NCBI RefSeq assembly: GCF_001907695.1
Contig: NZ_KV880637.1
Span: 682,001 to 746,000 of the forward strand
Reading direction: 5' to 3'
DNA: 64,000 nucleotides
DNA from: Thalassospira sp. TSL5-1
GTDB taxonomy: Bacteria; Pseudomonadota; Alphaproteobacteria; Rhodospirillales; Thalassospiraceae
A program made the translations under genes and the position numbers. Positions within the stretch are counted from its first letter, which is position 1. Each line of letters begins with the position of its first letter. Of the stretch, positions 17,795-25,301 are shown piece after piece. The notes beneath the pieces are model-generated. The model did no database searches. It was not told where the DNA came from and worked only from the letters and a program-made list of their open reading frames with translations.

Positions 17795-18873
17795 CACTGA
17801 AAACACGGGCCGGGTCGGTTATTTTTGAAAATGTGACCAAGACCTATGGCAAAGGGGCGGTGACAGCGATTGATGATGTGTCGTTTGATATTCAGCCCGG
17901 CGAGCTTGTGACCCTGCTGGGGCCAAGCGGCTGTGGCAAGACAACGACATTGCGCATGATTGCCGGTCTGGAACACCCGACCAGCGGGCGGATCTTGATT
18001 GGGGGCAAGGATGTGACGCATCTGCCTGCTACCGACCGCGATGTCAGCATGGTGTTTCAGTCCTATGCGCTGTTTCCGCATATGAGTGTGGTGGAAAATG
18101 TGGCCTATGGCCTGACGGTGAGCGGGCAGAAAAAGAACGAAGCCCATGACCGTGCCCGTGAGGGGCTGAACCTTGTGGGACTGGCGGATTATGGCGACCG
18201 GCTGCCATCCGAGCTTTCGGGCGGGCAGCAGCAGCGTGTGGCGGTGGCCCGTGCGCTGGTGCTGGAGCCAGAGGTGTTGCTGCTTGATGAGCCTTTGTCA
18301 AACCTGGATGCAAAACTGCGCCGCCATGTGCGCACCGAAATTCGTGATTTGCAGCAAAAGCTGGGTTTAACGGCGGTTTATGTGACCCATGACCAGGAAG
18401 AGGCCCTGGCGGTTTCGGACCGGATTATCGTGATGAACCGGTCTGTCATTGCCCAGCAGGGCACCCCGCGCCAGCTTTATGAAGAACCGGCATCGGCCTT
18501 TATTGCCGATTTCATTGGCGATGCGAACCTTGTAACGGGCGAGGTTTATGCCCTGAACGGGGATATGGCGGATGTGGATATTGGCGGGGAGCGGGTGACG
18601 CTGCGCCAACGGGGACATGGCCTTGGGGCTGTGGAAGTTGCCGTTCGGCCCGATGCGGTGCGCCTGAGCGATGGCGCGGAAGGGGCGCAAATGTCGTTAA
18701 AGGGTAACGTGACGCATGCGACATATCTTGGTAGCGCCATTCATTACACCGTGCAGTGTGATGTGGGTGAATTGTTTGTGATTGATGGACGGATCGATGC
18801 GCCGATCCGGGCGGGTAGCGAGGTTGGGATCGGCTTTGCGTCACGGGGTCTTGCGCTTGTGTCGGGTCAGTGA
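17791..18873 (+). CDS. ABC-transporter ATP-binding protein (AfuC/FbpC type)
   Basis: The 360-residue ATPase energises import through the fused permease. Walker A GPSGCGKTT (near residue 47), Q-loop FQSYALFPHM, signature LSGGQQQRV and Walker B VLLLDEP are all intact, with the switch His in VTHDQEE. A C-terminal TOBE-type regulatory region occupies the last 110 residues. A longer upstream frame exists, but ATG 17791 overlaps the permease stop and gives the expected N-terminus, so it is preferred. Confidence 0.94.
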   Translation: MTLKTRAGSVIFENVTKTYGKGAVTAIDDVSFDIQPGELVTLLGPSGCGKTTTLRMIAGLEHPTSGRILIGGKDVTHLPATDRDVSMVFQSYALFPHMSVVENVAYGLTVSGQKKNEAHDRAREGLNLVGLADYGDRLPSELSGGQQQRVAVARALVLEPEVLLLDEPLSNLDAKLRRHVRTEIRDLQQKLGLTAVYVTHDQEEALAVSDRIIVMNRSVIAQQGTPRQLYEEPASAFIADFIGDANLVTGEVYALNGDMADVDIGGERVTLRQRGHGLGAVEVAVRPDAVRLSDGAEGAQMSLKGNVTHATYLGSAIHYTVQCDVGELFVIDGRIDAPIRAGSEVGIGFASRGLALVSGQ

Positions 18874-18899
18874 CCTGTAAATAGAAAAGGAAAAAGAAC

Positions 18900-19727
18900 A
18901 TGGCAGAAGTTGCGGATGCGTTAAAGGCGGCCAGTGGCGACGGTGATATTGCGGCGCGTTTTGAACATGCCATCGCGGTGGTACGCGAAGCAGGCCGGGT
19001 GGCGATGGATTATTATCGCCGGGTGGATGAACTGGTTATTGAAAGCAAGGCCAACCCGCTCGATGTGGTCAGCATTGCCGATAAAGAGGTTGAAGCTGTT
19101 ATCCGTCGCGAGATTGCGGCGAAGTTTCCCGATGATGGGTATCTCGGCGAGGAAATGGGCATTGATCGCGGCAAGAATGACTGCCTGTGGGTGATTGATC
19201 CGATTGATGGCACCGCGTGCTTTGTCAATAAAATGCCGACCTGGGTGATCTCAGTCGCCCTGATGGTGGGCAATGAGGCCGTGATTGGCCTGATTTACGA
19301 ACCCAATGGCGACGAGCTGTTTGCCGCCTGCATCGGCCAGGGGGCGACGGTCAATGGCAAGCCGATTGCGGCAAGCCAGGTCGATAATGTCAATGCCGGT
19401 GTGATGGGTGTTGGTATGTCGCACCGGGTGGAAAGTGCCGCCCTGGTGCCGTTTATTGCCGACCTTCTGGACCGCGAGGGGATGTTTATTCGCAATGGCT
19501 CCTGCGCACTGATGATGGCCTATGCGGCATCGGGCCGGTTGATTGGCTATTTTGAACCGCATATCAACCCGTGGGACTGCATGGCGGGCATTGTTTTGAT
19601 GCGCGAAGCGGGGGGCTGGTGCAATAGCTTCCTTGCGGCGCCCGACGTGCTGGAAAAGGGGGCACCGATTTTGGTGGCCGGGCCGAAGGTGGCGGACGTG
19701 CTTTCGGAGATGACCGGGGTTAAGTAA
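18900..19727 (+). CDS. Inositol-monophosphatase-family phosphatase
   Basis: A 275-residue Mg-dependent, lithium-sensitive-type phosphatase. The metal-binding motifs are GEEMG (about residue 82), DPIDGT (about 100-105) and the C-terminal WDCMAGIVLMREAGG (about 224). Members act on inositol phosphates, histidinol phosphate, PAP or sugar phosphates. It lies 26 bases after the ATPase gene with an AAGG-type ribosome site and no terminator between, so it is the last gene of the transporter operon. A cytoplasmic phosphatase at the end of a transporter operon suggests that the imported compound is a phosphate ester that is dephosphorylated after uptake. The exact substrate is unknown. Confidence 0.9.
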   Translation: MAEVADALKAASGDGDIAARFEHAIAVVREAGRVAMDYYRRVDELVIESKANPLDVVSIADKEVEAVIRREIAAKFPDDGYLGEEMGIDRGKNDCLWVIDPIDGTACFVNKMPTWVISVALMVGNEAVIGLIYEPNGDELFAACIGQGATVNGKPIAASQVDNVNAGVMGVGMSHRVESAALVPFIADLLDREGMFIRNGSCALMMAYAASGRLIGYFEPHINPWDCMAGIVLMREAGGWCNSFLAAPDVLEKGAPILVAGPKVADVLSEMTGVK

Positions 19728-19752
19728 CGGCTTTCGCCATTCTGTTTTGTTG

Positions 19753-19780
19753 AAAACCGGCATGAAAATTGCCGGTTTTT
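19753..19780 (+). terminator. Terminator of the AfuABC-like operon
   Basis: Stem AAAACCGGCA / TGCCGGTTTT with a 7-base loop and a final T run, 26 bases after the phosphatase stop. Confidence 0.9.
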
Positions 19781-19850
19781 GACGTTCAAAAATGCGTCAG
19801 TTTTGCAAAAATTCGGCTGATTTTGCGATGGAATCGCCGTTTTTTGAACC

Positions 19851-19887
19851 AAAAAAATCCCGCAGCATACTGAATATGCTGCGGGAT
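19851..19887 (-). terminator. Strong leftward terminator downstream of the CRISPR-like unit
   Basis: A perfect 13-base stem (19857-19869 with 19875-19887, loop CTGAA). On the minus strand it is followed by seven T residues (19857-19851). It is placed 11 bases beyond the last repeat base, so it would end a short leftward RNA made from the repeat-spacer unit, and also any read-through from the S24 regulator gene. Confidence 0.92.
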
Positions 19888-19898
19888 TCGGTGTTCCT

Positions 19899-19990
19899 AT
19901 TGTAGCAGGTTCGATTTTAGAGGGTAGCTACAACCGTATTGTCGATTGGAATTTGCGCAGTGCAATTGTAGCAGGTTCGATTTTAGAGGG
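19899..19990 (-). CRISPR. Solitary one-spacer CRISPR unit with type II-C-like repeat
   Basis: A 26-base sequence is repeated exactly at 19899-19924 and 19965-19990, a 66-base period. The first copy extends to a 36-base unit (19899-19934). Read on the minus strand this unit begins GTTGTAGC and ends TGCTACAAT, as type II-C repeats such as that of Neisseria meningitidis do, and has the same 36-base length. The interval 19935-19964 is then exactly 30 bases, the normal II-C spacer length. The second copy lacks the ten bases at its minus-strand 5' end. TGCTACAAT is also an extended -10 promoter element, which in Neisseria drives transcription from inside each repeat. With the leftward terminator this makes a complete small crRNA-like gene. 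No cas gene or tracrRNA candidate is in the window. Confidence 0.72.
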
Positions 19991-19998
19991 GCAGGGTT

Positions 19999-20619
19999 TT
20001 ACTGGCTGCACCATAAAATCCGGGCGATCCAGTCGAGATTTTGGGCTTCGATATAGCGGTCTTCGTAATCCGGGTTGAGGGATTTAAGCTCGATCCCCAT
20101 AGCGCCGCGCCGGACCAGTTCCTTGGCCATCACTTCGCCTTCGCGGGTTTTGACCACGACGCGGTCGCGCGGGCGGATGTTCGATGCCGGGGAGACGATG
20201 ATCAGATCACCATCGCGAAAGACGGGCGACATCGAGTCCCCGGAAATGCGCAGCCCATAGGCGGTGGGGTCGTGCAGGGCGGGGAAGGTGATGTCTTCCC
20301 AGGCGCCGCCCACGGGATAACCTGCATCGTCAAAAAAGCCGCGATTGCCCGCCTGGGCAAAGCCGATGACCGGCACGCGCCCGGCGGCATTGCCATCCAT
20401 TAATTCGGAAAATTCCCGGAAGGTGACATTTGCCGCCGAGAGCACCTTGGCGATGCTTTCAGTCGAGGGCCAGCGCGGTTTGCCCGCAACGGTGTTGCGT
20501 TTGGAGCGGTTGAATGTGGTCGGGTCAAGCTGGGCCAGCCGGGCCAGGCCGGAGGGCGAGAGGCCCTTTTCCTCGGCAATTTTGTCGAGGGCGGCCCAGA
20601 TGAGGTCATGTTTGATCAT
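19999..20619 (-). CDS. S24-family (LexA/CI-like) self-cleaving repressor
   Basis: A 206-residue regulator. The N-terminal helix-turn-helix covers about residues 5-45 (GLSPSGLARLAQLDPTTF). A linker contains the probable self-cleavage bond Ala90-Gly91 (GFAQAGN). The S24 peptidase domain follows, with catalytic Ser129 (SGDSMSP) and Lys166 (VMAKEL). It should repress target promoters and inactivate itself on RecA activation or a similar signal. It sits directly beside the phage late cluster, in opposite orientation, so it is the natural candidate for its repressor. However, close relatives occur as ordinary chromosomal genes in many alphaproteobacteria, so it may be a resident gene. Its stop lies 9 bases from the truncated CRISPR-like repeat. 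Confidence 0.9.
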   Translation of the reverse strand: MIKHDLIWAALDKIAEEKGLSPSGLARLAQLDPTTFNRSKRNTVAGKPRWPSTESIAKVLSAANVTFREFSELMDGNAAGRVPVIGFAQAGNRGFFDDAGYPVGGAWEDITFPALHDPTAYGLRISGDSMSPVFRDGDLIIVSPASNIRPRDRVVVKTREGEVMAKELVRRGAMGIELKSLNPDYEDRYIEAQNLDWIARILWCSQ

Positions 20620-20677
20620 AGTTTCAGTTTAACAGGGTTGAGAAGGCGCAGGACAGGGAATTTATTCCTTTCCCGGC

Positions 20678-20723
20678 AATGAGAACAAAATAGGAAAATA
20701 GTCCTTTACAATGAGAACAAAAA
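20678..20723. promoter_or_regulatory. Paired direct repeats, probable operators of the S24 repressor
   Basis: The 14-base sequence CAATGAGAACAAAA occurs at 20678-20691 and again at 20710-20723, 32 bases apart, close to three helical turns, so a dimer or pair of dimers could bind one face. The site lies 59-104 bases before the repressor start in an AT-rich patch. The gene-free stretch 20620-21042 also has a short inverted repeat GGAATTTATTCC near 20659. Past 20730 I see nothing further up to the ribosome site of the next gene. Confidence 0.6.
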
Positions 20724-21042
20724 GGGATTAAAAGCTGAGTGTCAGCGGGAGATTTGCATCCGGGGGTAAGTGCCCGGCGGTGTAAGATGACGGCCCGTGA
20801 TGTGTGGCTCCTTTTTCATCAATGTTCATGCCCGAGTTTACCAAGACGCGGCACCTGTGGTGCGGTGATGGCCCTGGTGCATTTAAAGGGCGTTTGCAGG
20901 GTAAATCCCTAGTTTCGGTCAATGTGCTTAAGGGTGCGGGAACTTGGCGGCAGGACAGTGGCGGCAAAGGGGCAAGGGGTTGGCAGGGATCGGCCAGGGT
21001 CGGTCCTGCCTGAAGCGGTAAAAATGTGATCAGGAGGGCGAA

Positions 21043-21495
21043 ATGACACAGCAAAGACTTTTCCCCAAACCGTTGGGCTGCGGGGAAGTGACCCTGTTTG
21101 CCAGCGCGGCGCAGGCGTGGTTCTGGTTTGTGCGCTGCCAGGCAGCACGGATAGAAGGGGCGCGGGTTGTGGCCGATGCCGGCGAGGTGACGCGGCCCTG
21201 TGACCCGGATGATGTTTATAATGCGGTGATGCGTCTGTGGCGCGGCGGTGTGATTGGTCAGGCGCATTTGCAGGTGCTGGAATATTACGGACTGGTGGAA
21301 AGATTGCCGGACCGCCGGGTGGTAGCCGAAAGCCACAAAGCCGATTTATGGCAAGAGGCGATGCAGGCCTTGCGTGATGTGCTGGTCAAGCGCGGCATTG
21401 TGGACCCGGAGGGGGCGGATGATGACCCGGAATTTGATGAGTCGGGAGAGTGGAATTACGAGATGCAGGGGGATGTGTCGCCATGCGATTTGTAG
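21043..21495 (+). CDS. Conserved protein of unknown function at the head of the phage cluster
   Basis: A 150-residue soluble protein that I do not recognise by name. It begins with a basic, aromatic stretch (AWFWFVRCQAARIEGAR) and a segment RPCDPDDVYNAVMRLWRGG that could be a helical DNA- or protein-binding region, then an acidic C-terminus (DDDPEFDES). Four Cys residues are present but are not spaced as a zinc finger. An AGGAGGG ribosome site precedes ATG 21043. It is the first rightward gene after the S24 repressor and its operator-like repeats, which is where an early regulator would be expected; this is inference from position only. Confidence 0.7.
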   Translation: MTQQRLFPKPLGCGEVTLFASAAQAWFWFVRCQAARIEGARVVADAGEVTRPCDPDDVYNAVMRLWRGGVIGQAHLQVLEYYGLVERLPDRRVVAESHKADLWQEAMQALRDVLVKRGIVDPEGADDDPEFDESGEWNYEMQGDVSPCDL

Positions 21496-22100
21496 GGAAT
21501 CACGCGCTTTGGGGCGTTCAATCCGGGCAGGACAGGGATGTGGCGGAGCGATGGAAAGCCTGGCAGTTGGCCCGCAACAGGCAGCAAGATGGCGGGCACC
21601 AAGATGAGCTGGGCCAGGACTGGATAATGCCGGAAAATGACGATTATGCCACGGCGGCCGTCGTGGCGGACAAGGTGGCGGCGACGGAGTTGCAGGCGGT
21701 AGACAAATGCGGGCGGCGGGTGCTGATTGTGTTTGCCGATGCGCCGGAAAAATGGCTGTTGCGATGGTTGCCAAAGGCGTTTCGCCATTGTTTTGCCGTG
21801 CTGGAAACGAGCGAGGCCGGATGCTGGATTTACCTGAACCCGGCCAGTCATCGACTGGAGTGCACGTTATGGCGGTTTTCATCGCTGTTTGACCCGGCGG
21901 CGCATTATCGGGCGCGCGGGCATAAGTGCCTGTGGGTGACCGTGCCGTCAGACAATCTGCCGCGCCTTCGGCTGGGGCTGGCAAGCTGTGTGGGGGTGAT
22001 GAAACATCTGCTGGGTATTTCGGCCTGGTGGGTGGTAACACCGCGCGGGCTTCATCGTTATCTTATGAGCAGATCAAAAATTTATCAAAAAAGTTCTTGA
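21483..22100 (+). CDS. Hypothetical protein, phage cluster
   Basis: A protein of about 205 residues, overlapping the previous gene by 13 bases. ATG 21483 is chosen because GGGGGA lies about 9 bases upstream; the frame is open to 21450. The N-terminal third is polar (ERWKAWQLARNRQQDGG). The rest has alternating hydrophobic strands (RRVLIVFADAPEKWLLRWL, CWIYLNPASHRLECTLWRF). There is no recognisable domain. A terminator follows, so this gene and its predecessor form a two-gene unit distinct from the structural operon. Possible roles are regulation or host takeover, but nothing in the sequence proves it. Confidence 0.65.
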   Translation: MRFVGNHALWGVQSGQDRDVAERWKAWQLARNRQQDGGHQDELGQDWIMPENDDYATAAVVADKVAATELQAVDKCGRRVLIVFADAPEKWLLRWLPKAFRHCFAVLETSEAGCWIYLNPASHRLECTLWRFSSLFDPAAHYRARGHKCLWVTVPSDNLPRLRLGLASCVGVMKHLLGISAWWVVTPRGLHRYLMSRSKIYQKSS

Positions 22101-22149
22101 TTTGTTCTTTTTTCTGGGTTATCAAACCTAAATCAACACCAGAAATGCG

Positions 22150-22179
22150 CCCGCTGCCGGAAACGGCGGCGGGTTTTTT
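22150..22179 (+). terminator. Terminator before the structural operon
   Basis: Stem CCCGCTGCCG / CGGCGGCGGG (one G-T pair), tetraloop GAAA, then six T residues. It separates the two-gene early unit from the portal gene. Confidence 0.9.
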
Positions 22180-22184
22180 GTTAT

Positions 22185-22218
22185 GGGCTTGGGTTTGGGC
22201 TTGGGCTTGGGTTCAGGG
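22185..22218 (+). other. Six-run GGG tract, potential G-quadruplex in portal-gene leader
   Basis: Six GGG triplets separated by loops CTT, TTT, CTT, CTT and TTCA, on the coding strand. This meets the standard quadruplex rule (four runs of three G with loops of 1-7) with two runs to spare and resembles telomeric repeats. It lies six bases after a terminator T-run and 58 bases before the portal start, where it could affect transcription restart or translation. Confidence 0.7.
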
Positions 22219-22275
22219 TCGGTCCTTGGCTCTGGCTCTGGGTGAACGGCAAACGGGGAAAAGGGGAGGGTTGTG

Positions 22276-23952
22276 ATGGCCGAACGGGCGGGACAGGATG
22301 AAATAGAGCCTGCGACATTGCGCAAGCGGTTTCGGGCCGCCATGCAACGGCGTGCACATTGGCAGCGCCACTGGCAGGAATGTTATGAATTTGCCCTGCC
22401 CCAGCGCCAGGATAACGGCACCGGGACAGGTGGGGGGAGTGGGGGCAATGGCGGTGCTGGCGGGCAGGGCGGCACGGCCCATATTGGCAAGAAGCAGTTT
22501 GACCGGGTGTTTGATGCCACCGCGCCCGATGCGGTTGAGCAACTGGCGGCCAGTTTGTTAGGCGAGGTAACGCCGCCATCGGGCGGATGGTTTGAAATGG
22601 TGCCGGGTGATGCGGTGGCAGATACAGCACATGCGGATTTGGCCGAGAAACTTTCGCGGGTTGTGCGCATTGTGCAGGGGCATTTTGAACGGTCCAACTT
22701 TGCGGTGGAAATTCATCAGGCTTACCTGGACCTCGTGACAGTCGGCACGGCCTGTTTGCGCCTGGAGGAAGCGGGACATGATGCGCCGTCGAGGTTTCGC
22801 TTTGCTGCTGTGCCGGTGCGTGAACTGGCCTTTGAAGAACGGGTGGATGGCCGGCTGGATGCCGTGTTCCGCCAGCTTTGGCTGGGGATTGATGACATTT
22901 TGGAAAAATGGCCCGACGCCAAAATTCCGGCCCGGCTGCGCGAGCATGACCAAAAGGTTTTGGAAAAATATGCGGTGATCGAGGCGGTGTTGCCGGGCCG
23001 AAACGGGCAGGGTGGTTATGATTACGTGGTGTTTTTTGCCAGTGACCCGGCAGGCATGGGGGGTGGCGGCACGGCTGACGAAGTGATTGCCAGTGGGCGC
23101 TTTGCGGTATCGCCCTATATTGCGTTTCGCTGGTTAAAGGCACCAGGCGAAATTTATGGCCGGTCCCCGGTGATGAAGGCCCTGCCCGATATTAAAACCG
23201 CCAACAAGGTGGTGGAACTGGTGTTGAAAAATGCCTCGATCGCGGTGACGGGCATTTGGCAGGCCGATGATGATGGCATTTTAAACCCGGCCACCGTGCG
23301 GCTGGTACCGGGTAGCATTATTCCCAAGGCGGTGGGGTCGGCGGGGTTAACGCCGTTGGATGCGCCCGGAAGGTTTGATGTGTCCGACGTGGTGCTGGCT
23401 GATTTGCGCGAACGTATTCGCCGCTGTTTGCTAACCGACCGTTTGGGCCAGGTCGATGCCCCGCGCATGACCGCAACCGAGGTTTTGGAACGCGCATCGG
23501 AAAATGCGCGCCTGCTGGCGGCGACTTATAGCCGGTTGCAGGCGGAGCTGATTTTTCCCCTGATGCGGCGCGCCCTGCATGTGCTGGCGCGCAGTGGGGA
23601 GCTTCCCGATATTGCCCTGGATGGCAATGAGGTGTGTTTGCACCACAGCGCCCCCATGGCGCGGATTGGCCAAAAGGCCGAGGCGGGGCAGGTGCTGGAC
23701 TGGCTGGAACGGCTAACCAAACTGGGGCCGGAGGCGACCCATAGCGTTGATATTGATCGCACGGTGCGCTGGCTGGCGGACCGGTTTGGCGTGCCGCCTG
23801 ATTTGTTGCAACCGCGATTGGGGCCACTGGAACTGGCCGGTATGGTGGCGGATTTGGCCGAGGCTGGTGCCGGGCAGGACGCAACTGGAAAAGGCGCAGG
23901 AGGGCCGGAGCCAATGGCCCTGTCGTCTGAAAGGCAGGTGGGTCTTGGTTAA
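22276..23952 (+). CDS. Podovirus portal (head-to-tail connecting) protein
   Basis: A 558-residue protein, the size of T7 gp8-type portals. It resembles the bacteriophage head-to-tail connecting family: an N-terminal helix pair with basic residues (RRAHWQRHWQECYEFALP), the segment FDATAPDAVEQLAASLLGEVTPP, the stretch YGRSPVMKALPDIKTAN, and a helical C-terminus with MTATEVLERASENARLL. Twelve copies should form the ring at one capsid vertex through which DNA passes. A Gly-rich insert lies at about residues 48-68 and may be a flexible loop. ATG 22276 is taken rather than GTG 22273 because of spacing from GGGGAGGG at 22263-22270. It begins the late operon. Confidence 0.92.
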   Translation: MAERAGQDEIEPATLRKRFRAAMQRRAHWQRHWQECYEFALPQRQDNGTGTGGGSGGNGGAGGQGGTAHIGKKQFDRVFDATAPDAVEQLAASLLGEVTPPSGGWFEMVPGDAVADTAHADLAEKLSRVVRIVQGHFERSNFAVEIHQAYLDLVTVGTACLRLEEAGHDAPSRFRFAAVPVRELAFEERVDGRLDAVFRQLWLGIDDILEKWPDAKIPARLREHDQKVLEKYAVIEAVLPGRNGQGGYDYVVFFASDPAGMGGGGTADEVIASGRFAVSPYIAFRWLKAPGEIYGRSPVMKALPDIKTANKVVELVLKNASIAVTGIWQADDDGILNPATVRLVPGSIIPKAVGSAGLTPLDAPGRFDVSDVVLADLRERIRRCLLTDRLGQVDAPRMTATEVLERASENARLLAATYSRLQAELIFPLMRRALHVLARSGELPDIALDGNEVCLHHSAPMARIGQKAEAGQVLDWLERLTKLGPEATHSVDIDRTVRWLADRFGVPPDLLQPRLGPLELAGMVADLAEAGAGQDATGKGAGGPEPMALSSERQVGLG

Positions 23953-23979
23953 AGGAATGAAAAGAGTGGGGGATTTGGG

Positions 23980-24399
23980 GTGAACAGCAATGAAACCGGC
24001 CTGGAAGGCCGTAAGAAAGATGTCAATCCCCAAGATGACAGCCGGATGTACAATGGGGCGGGATGGGCCTGGTTTGAGGGCGTGTCGTTTCCGGGATTGG
24101 GGACTGTCGGGGCTGAATTTGATGTGGAAACGGAAGTGGATGACGCGCCGGATTTGTCGCATTCGGGGATTGTAACACCGGCGGAAGGCAAGGTGTGCTG
24201 CGATGTGGTGTGGCAGCGGGTGCTGGGCGTGGCAGGTGGTGCGGACGGGGCGGAGATTTGTGCGCAATTGCGTGCCATGACGCTGGAACGGGCCCTGGGA
24301 CCGAATGCCGGGATGCAGGCGATTTGGATGCTGGAGGGGCAGCGAGCCCTGGTGTTGCAGATATTGCGCCGGGCGGGTGTAGCCGTGCCGGGCCGATAA
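23980..24399 (+). CDS. Hypothetical phage protein between portal and scaffold
   Basis: A 139-residue acidic protein of unknown function starting at GTG 23980, with GGGGGA about 6 bases upstream. The middle has an acidic cluster (VETEVDDAPDLS) and the C-terminus looks helical (LEGQRALVLQILRRAGVAV). In many podoviruses a small protein occupies this slot between portal and scaffold genes. It does not contain an enzyme motif that I recognise. Confidence 0.7.
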   Translation: MNSNETGLEGRKKDVNPQDDSRMYNGAGWAWFEGVSFPGLGTVGAEFDVETEVDDAPDLSHSGIVTPAEGKVCCDVVWQRVLGVAGGADGAEICAQLRAMTLERALGPNAGMQAIWMLEGQRALVLQILRRAGVAVPGR

Positions 24400-24442
24400 A
24401 GACGTGCAGGGTGTGACAGGGCGCGTGAGAGGGAGTGTGTTG

Positions 24443-25177
24443 ATGACAAAAACAGGCGATACCGGGCCACAGATAACGGATGCAGCAGATGGCCTGCCTG
24501 CCGAAGGAGACGCAGGGCCGGTTGATATGCCCGGTGGCGTGAGCCCGGATGTGCGGGTAACGGCGGGGCAGGACGCCGAAATGACCGATCGCCCGCCGAC
24601 ATGGGTCGTGCCGGGGGAGGATGGCAGTGCGGAAGACTGGCAGGCCTTTTACCGCGCGCTGGGGGTGCCGGAAAGTGCGGAAGAGTATGTGATTGAGGGG
24701 GCGGATGCGTTGGGGGGTGTTAACGCGCAGGTCAATGCCCGCCTGCATGAGGCGGGCTTTACGCCCCAGCAGGCACAACTGGTTTATGATTTGGCCGGGG
24801 AAATTTTAACGCCGATGGCAGCGGAGCTGGAAAGCGGGGCGAAAGCGGCCCTGATGCAGGCTAAACTTGCCGCCGAATTTGGCGGCGAGGCCCAATGGGC
24901 GCAATTGGCGCCGCGCCTGGCAAGCTGGGGGCAAAAGAATTTGCCCGATGCCTATGAGGCGATGGCGCAAAGCCCCGACGGGGTGCGCGCCCTGTATAAG
25001 TTAATGCACGAGGCCGGCGAACCGGGGCTGGCAGCGACGGGAAGCGGGAATGCCCGCGAAACGCCACAGGTGGAAATAGACCGCCTGATGAATGACCCGC
25101 GTTACTGGCGGGACAGGAACCCGGTGATTGTGGCGCAGGTGCAGGCAGCCTTTGACCGCCTGCACCGCAATGAGTGA
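24443..25177 (+). CDS. Capsid assembly scaffolding protein
   Basis: A 244-residue acidic protein placed between portal and capsid genes, the classic scaffold position (T7 gp9). The N-terminal third is disordered and acidic, the centre is helical (AQVNARLHEAGFTPQQAQL, EILTPMAAELESGAKAAL), and the tail ends with IDRLMNDPRYWRDRNP followed by a charged helix. The signature DPxYW near the C-terminus is often found in podoviral scaffolds. ATG 24443 with GAGGGAG upstream is preferred over GTG 24404. It would guide capsid assembly and leave before packaging. Confidence 0.82.
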   Translation: MTKTGDTGPQITDAADGLPAEGDAGPVDMPGGVSPDVRVTAGQDAEMTDRPPTWVVPGEDGSAEDWQAFYRALGVPESAEEYVIEGADALGGVNAQVNARLHEAGFTPQQAQLVYDLAGEILTPMAAELESGAKAALMQAKLAAEFGGEAQWAQLAPRLASWGQKNLPDAYEAMAQSPDGVRALYKLMHEAGEPGLAATGSGNARETPQVEIDRLMNDPRYWRDRNPVIVAQVQAAFDRLHRNE

Positions 25178-25301
25178 GCCTGCATGGGTCAGATGCAGGC
25201 CCGGCCGTGATGGAGACGGCCTGAAAACCAGTTGTTGGCACGCCCTGTTTAAGCCCCCTGTTTAAAAAACAGGGGTTACGACGGGGTTAAAGGCAAAGGT
25301 C

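Noticed and set aside
22181-23143. 320-codon leftward frame across the portal gene
   Set aside because: Pro- and His-rich shadow typical of GC-rich antisense frames.
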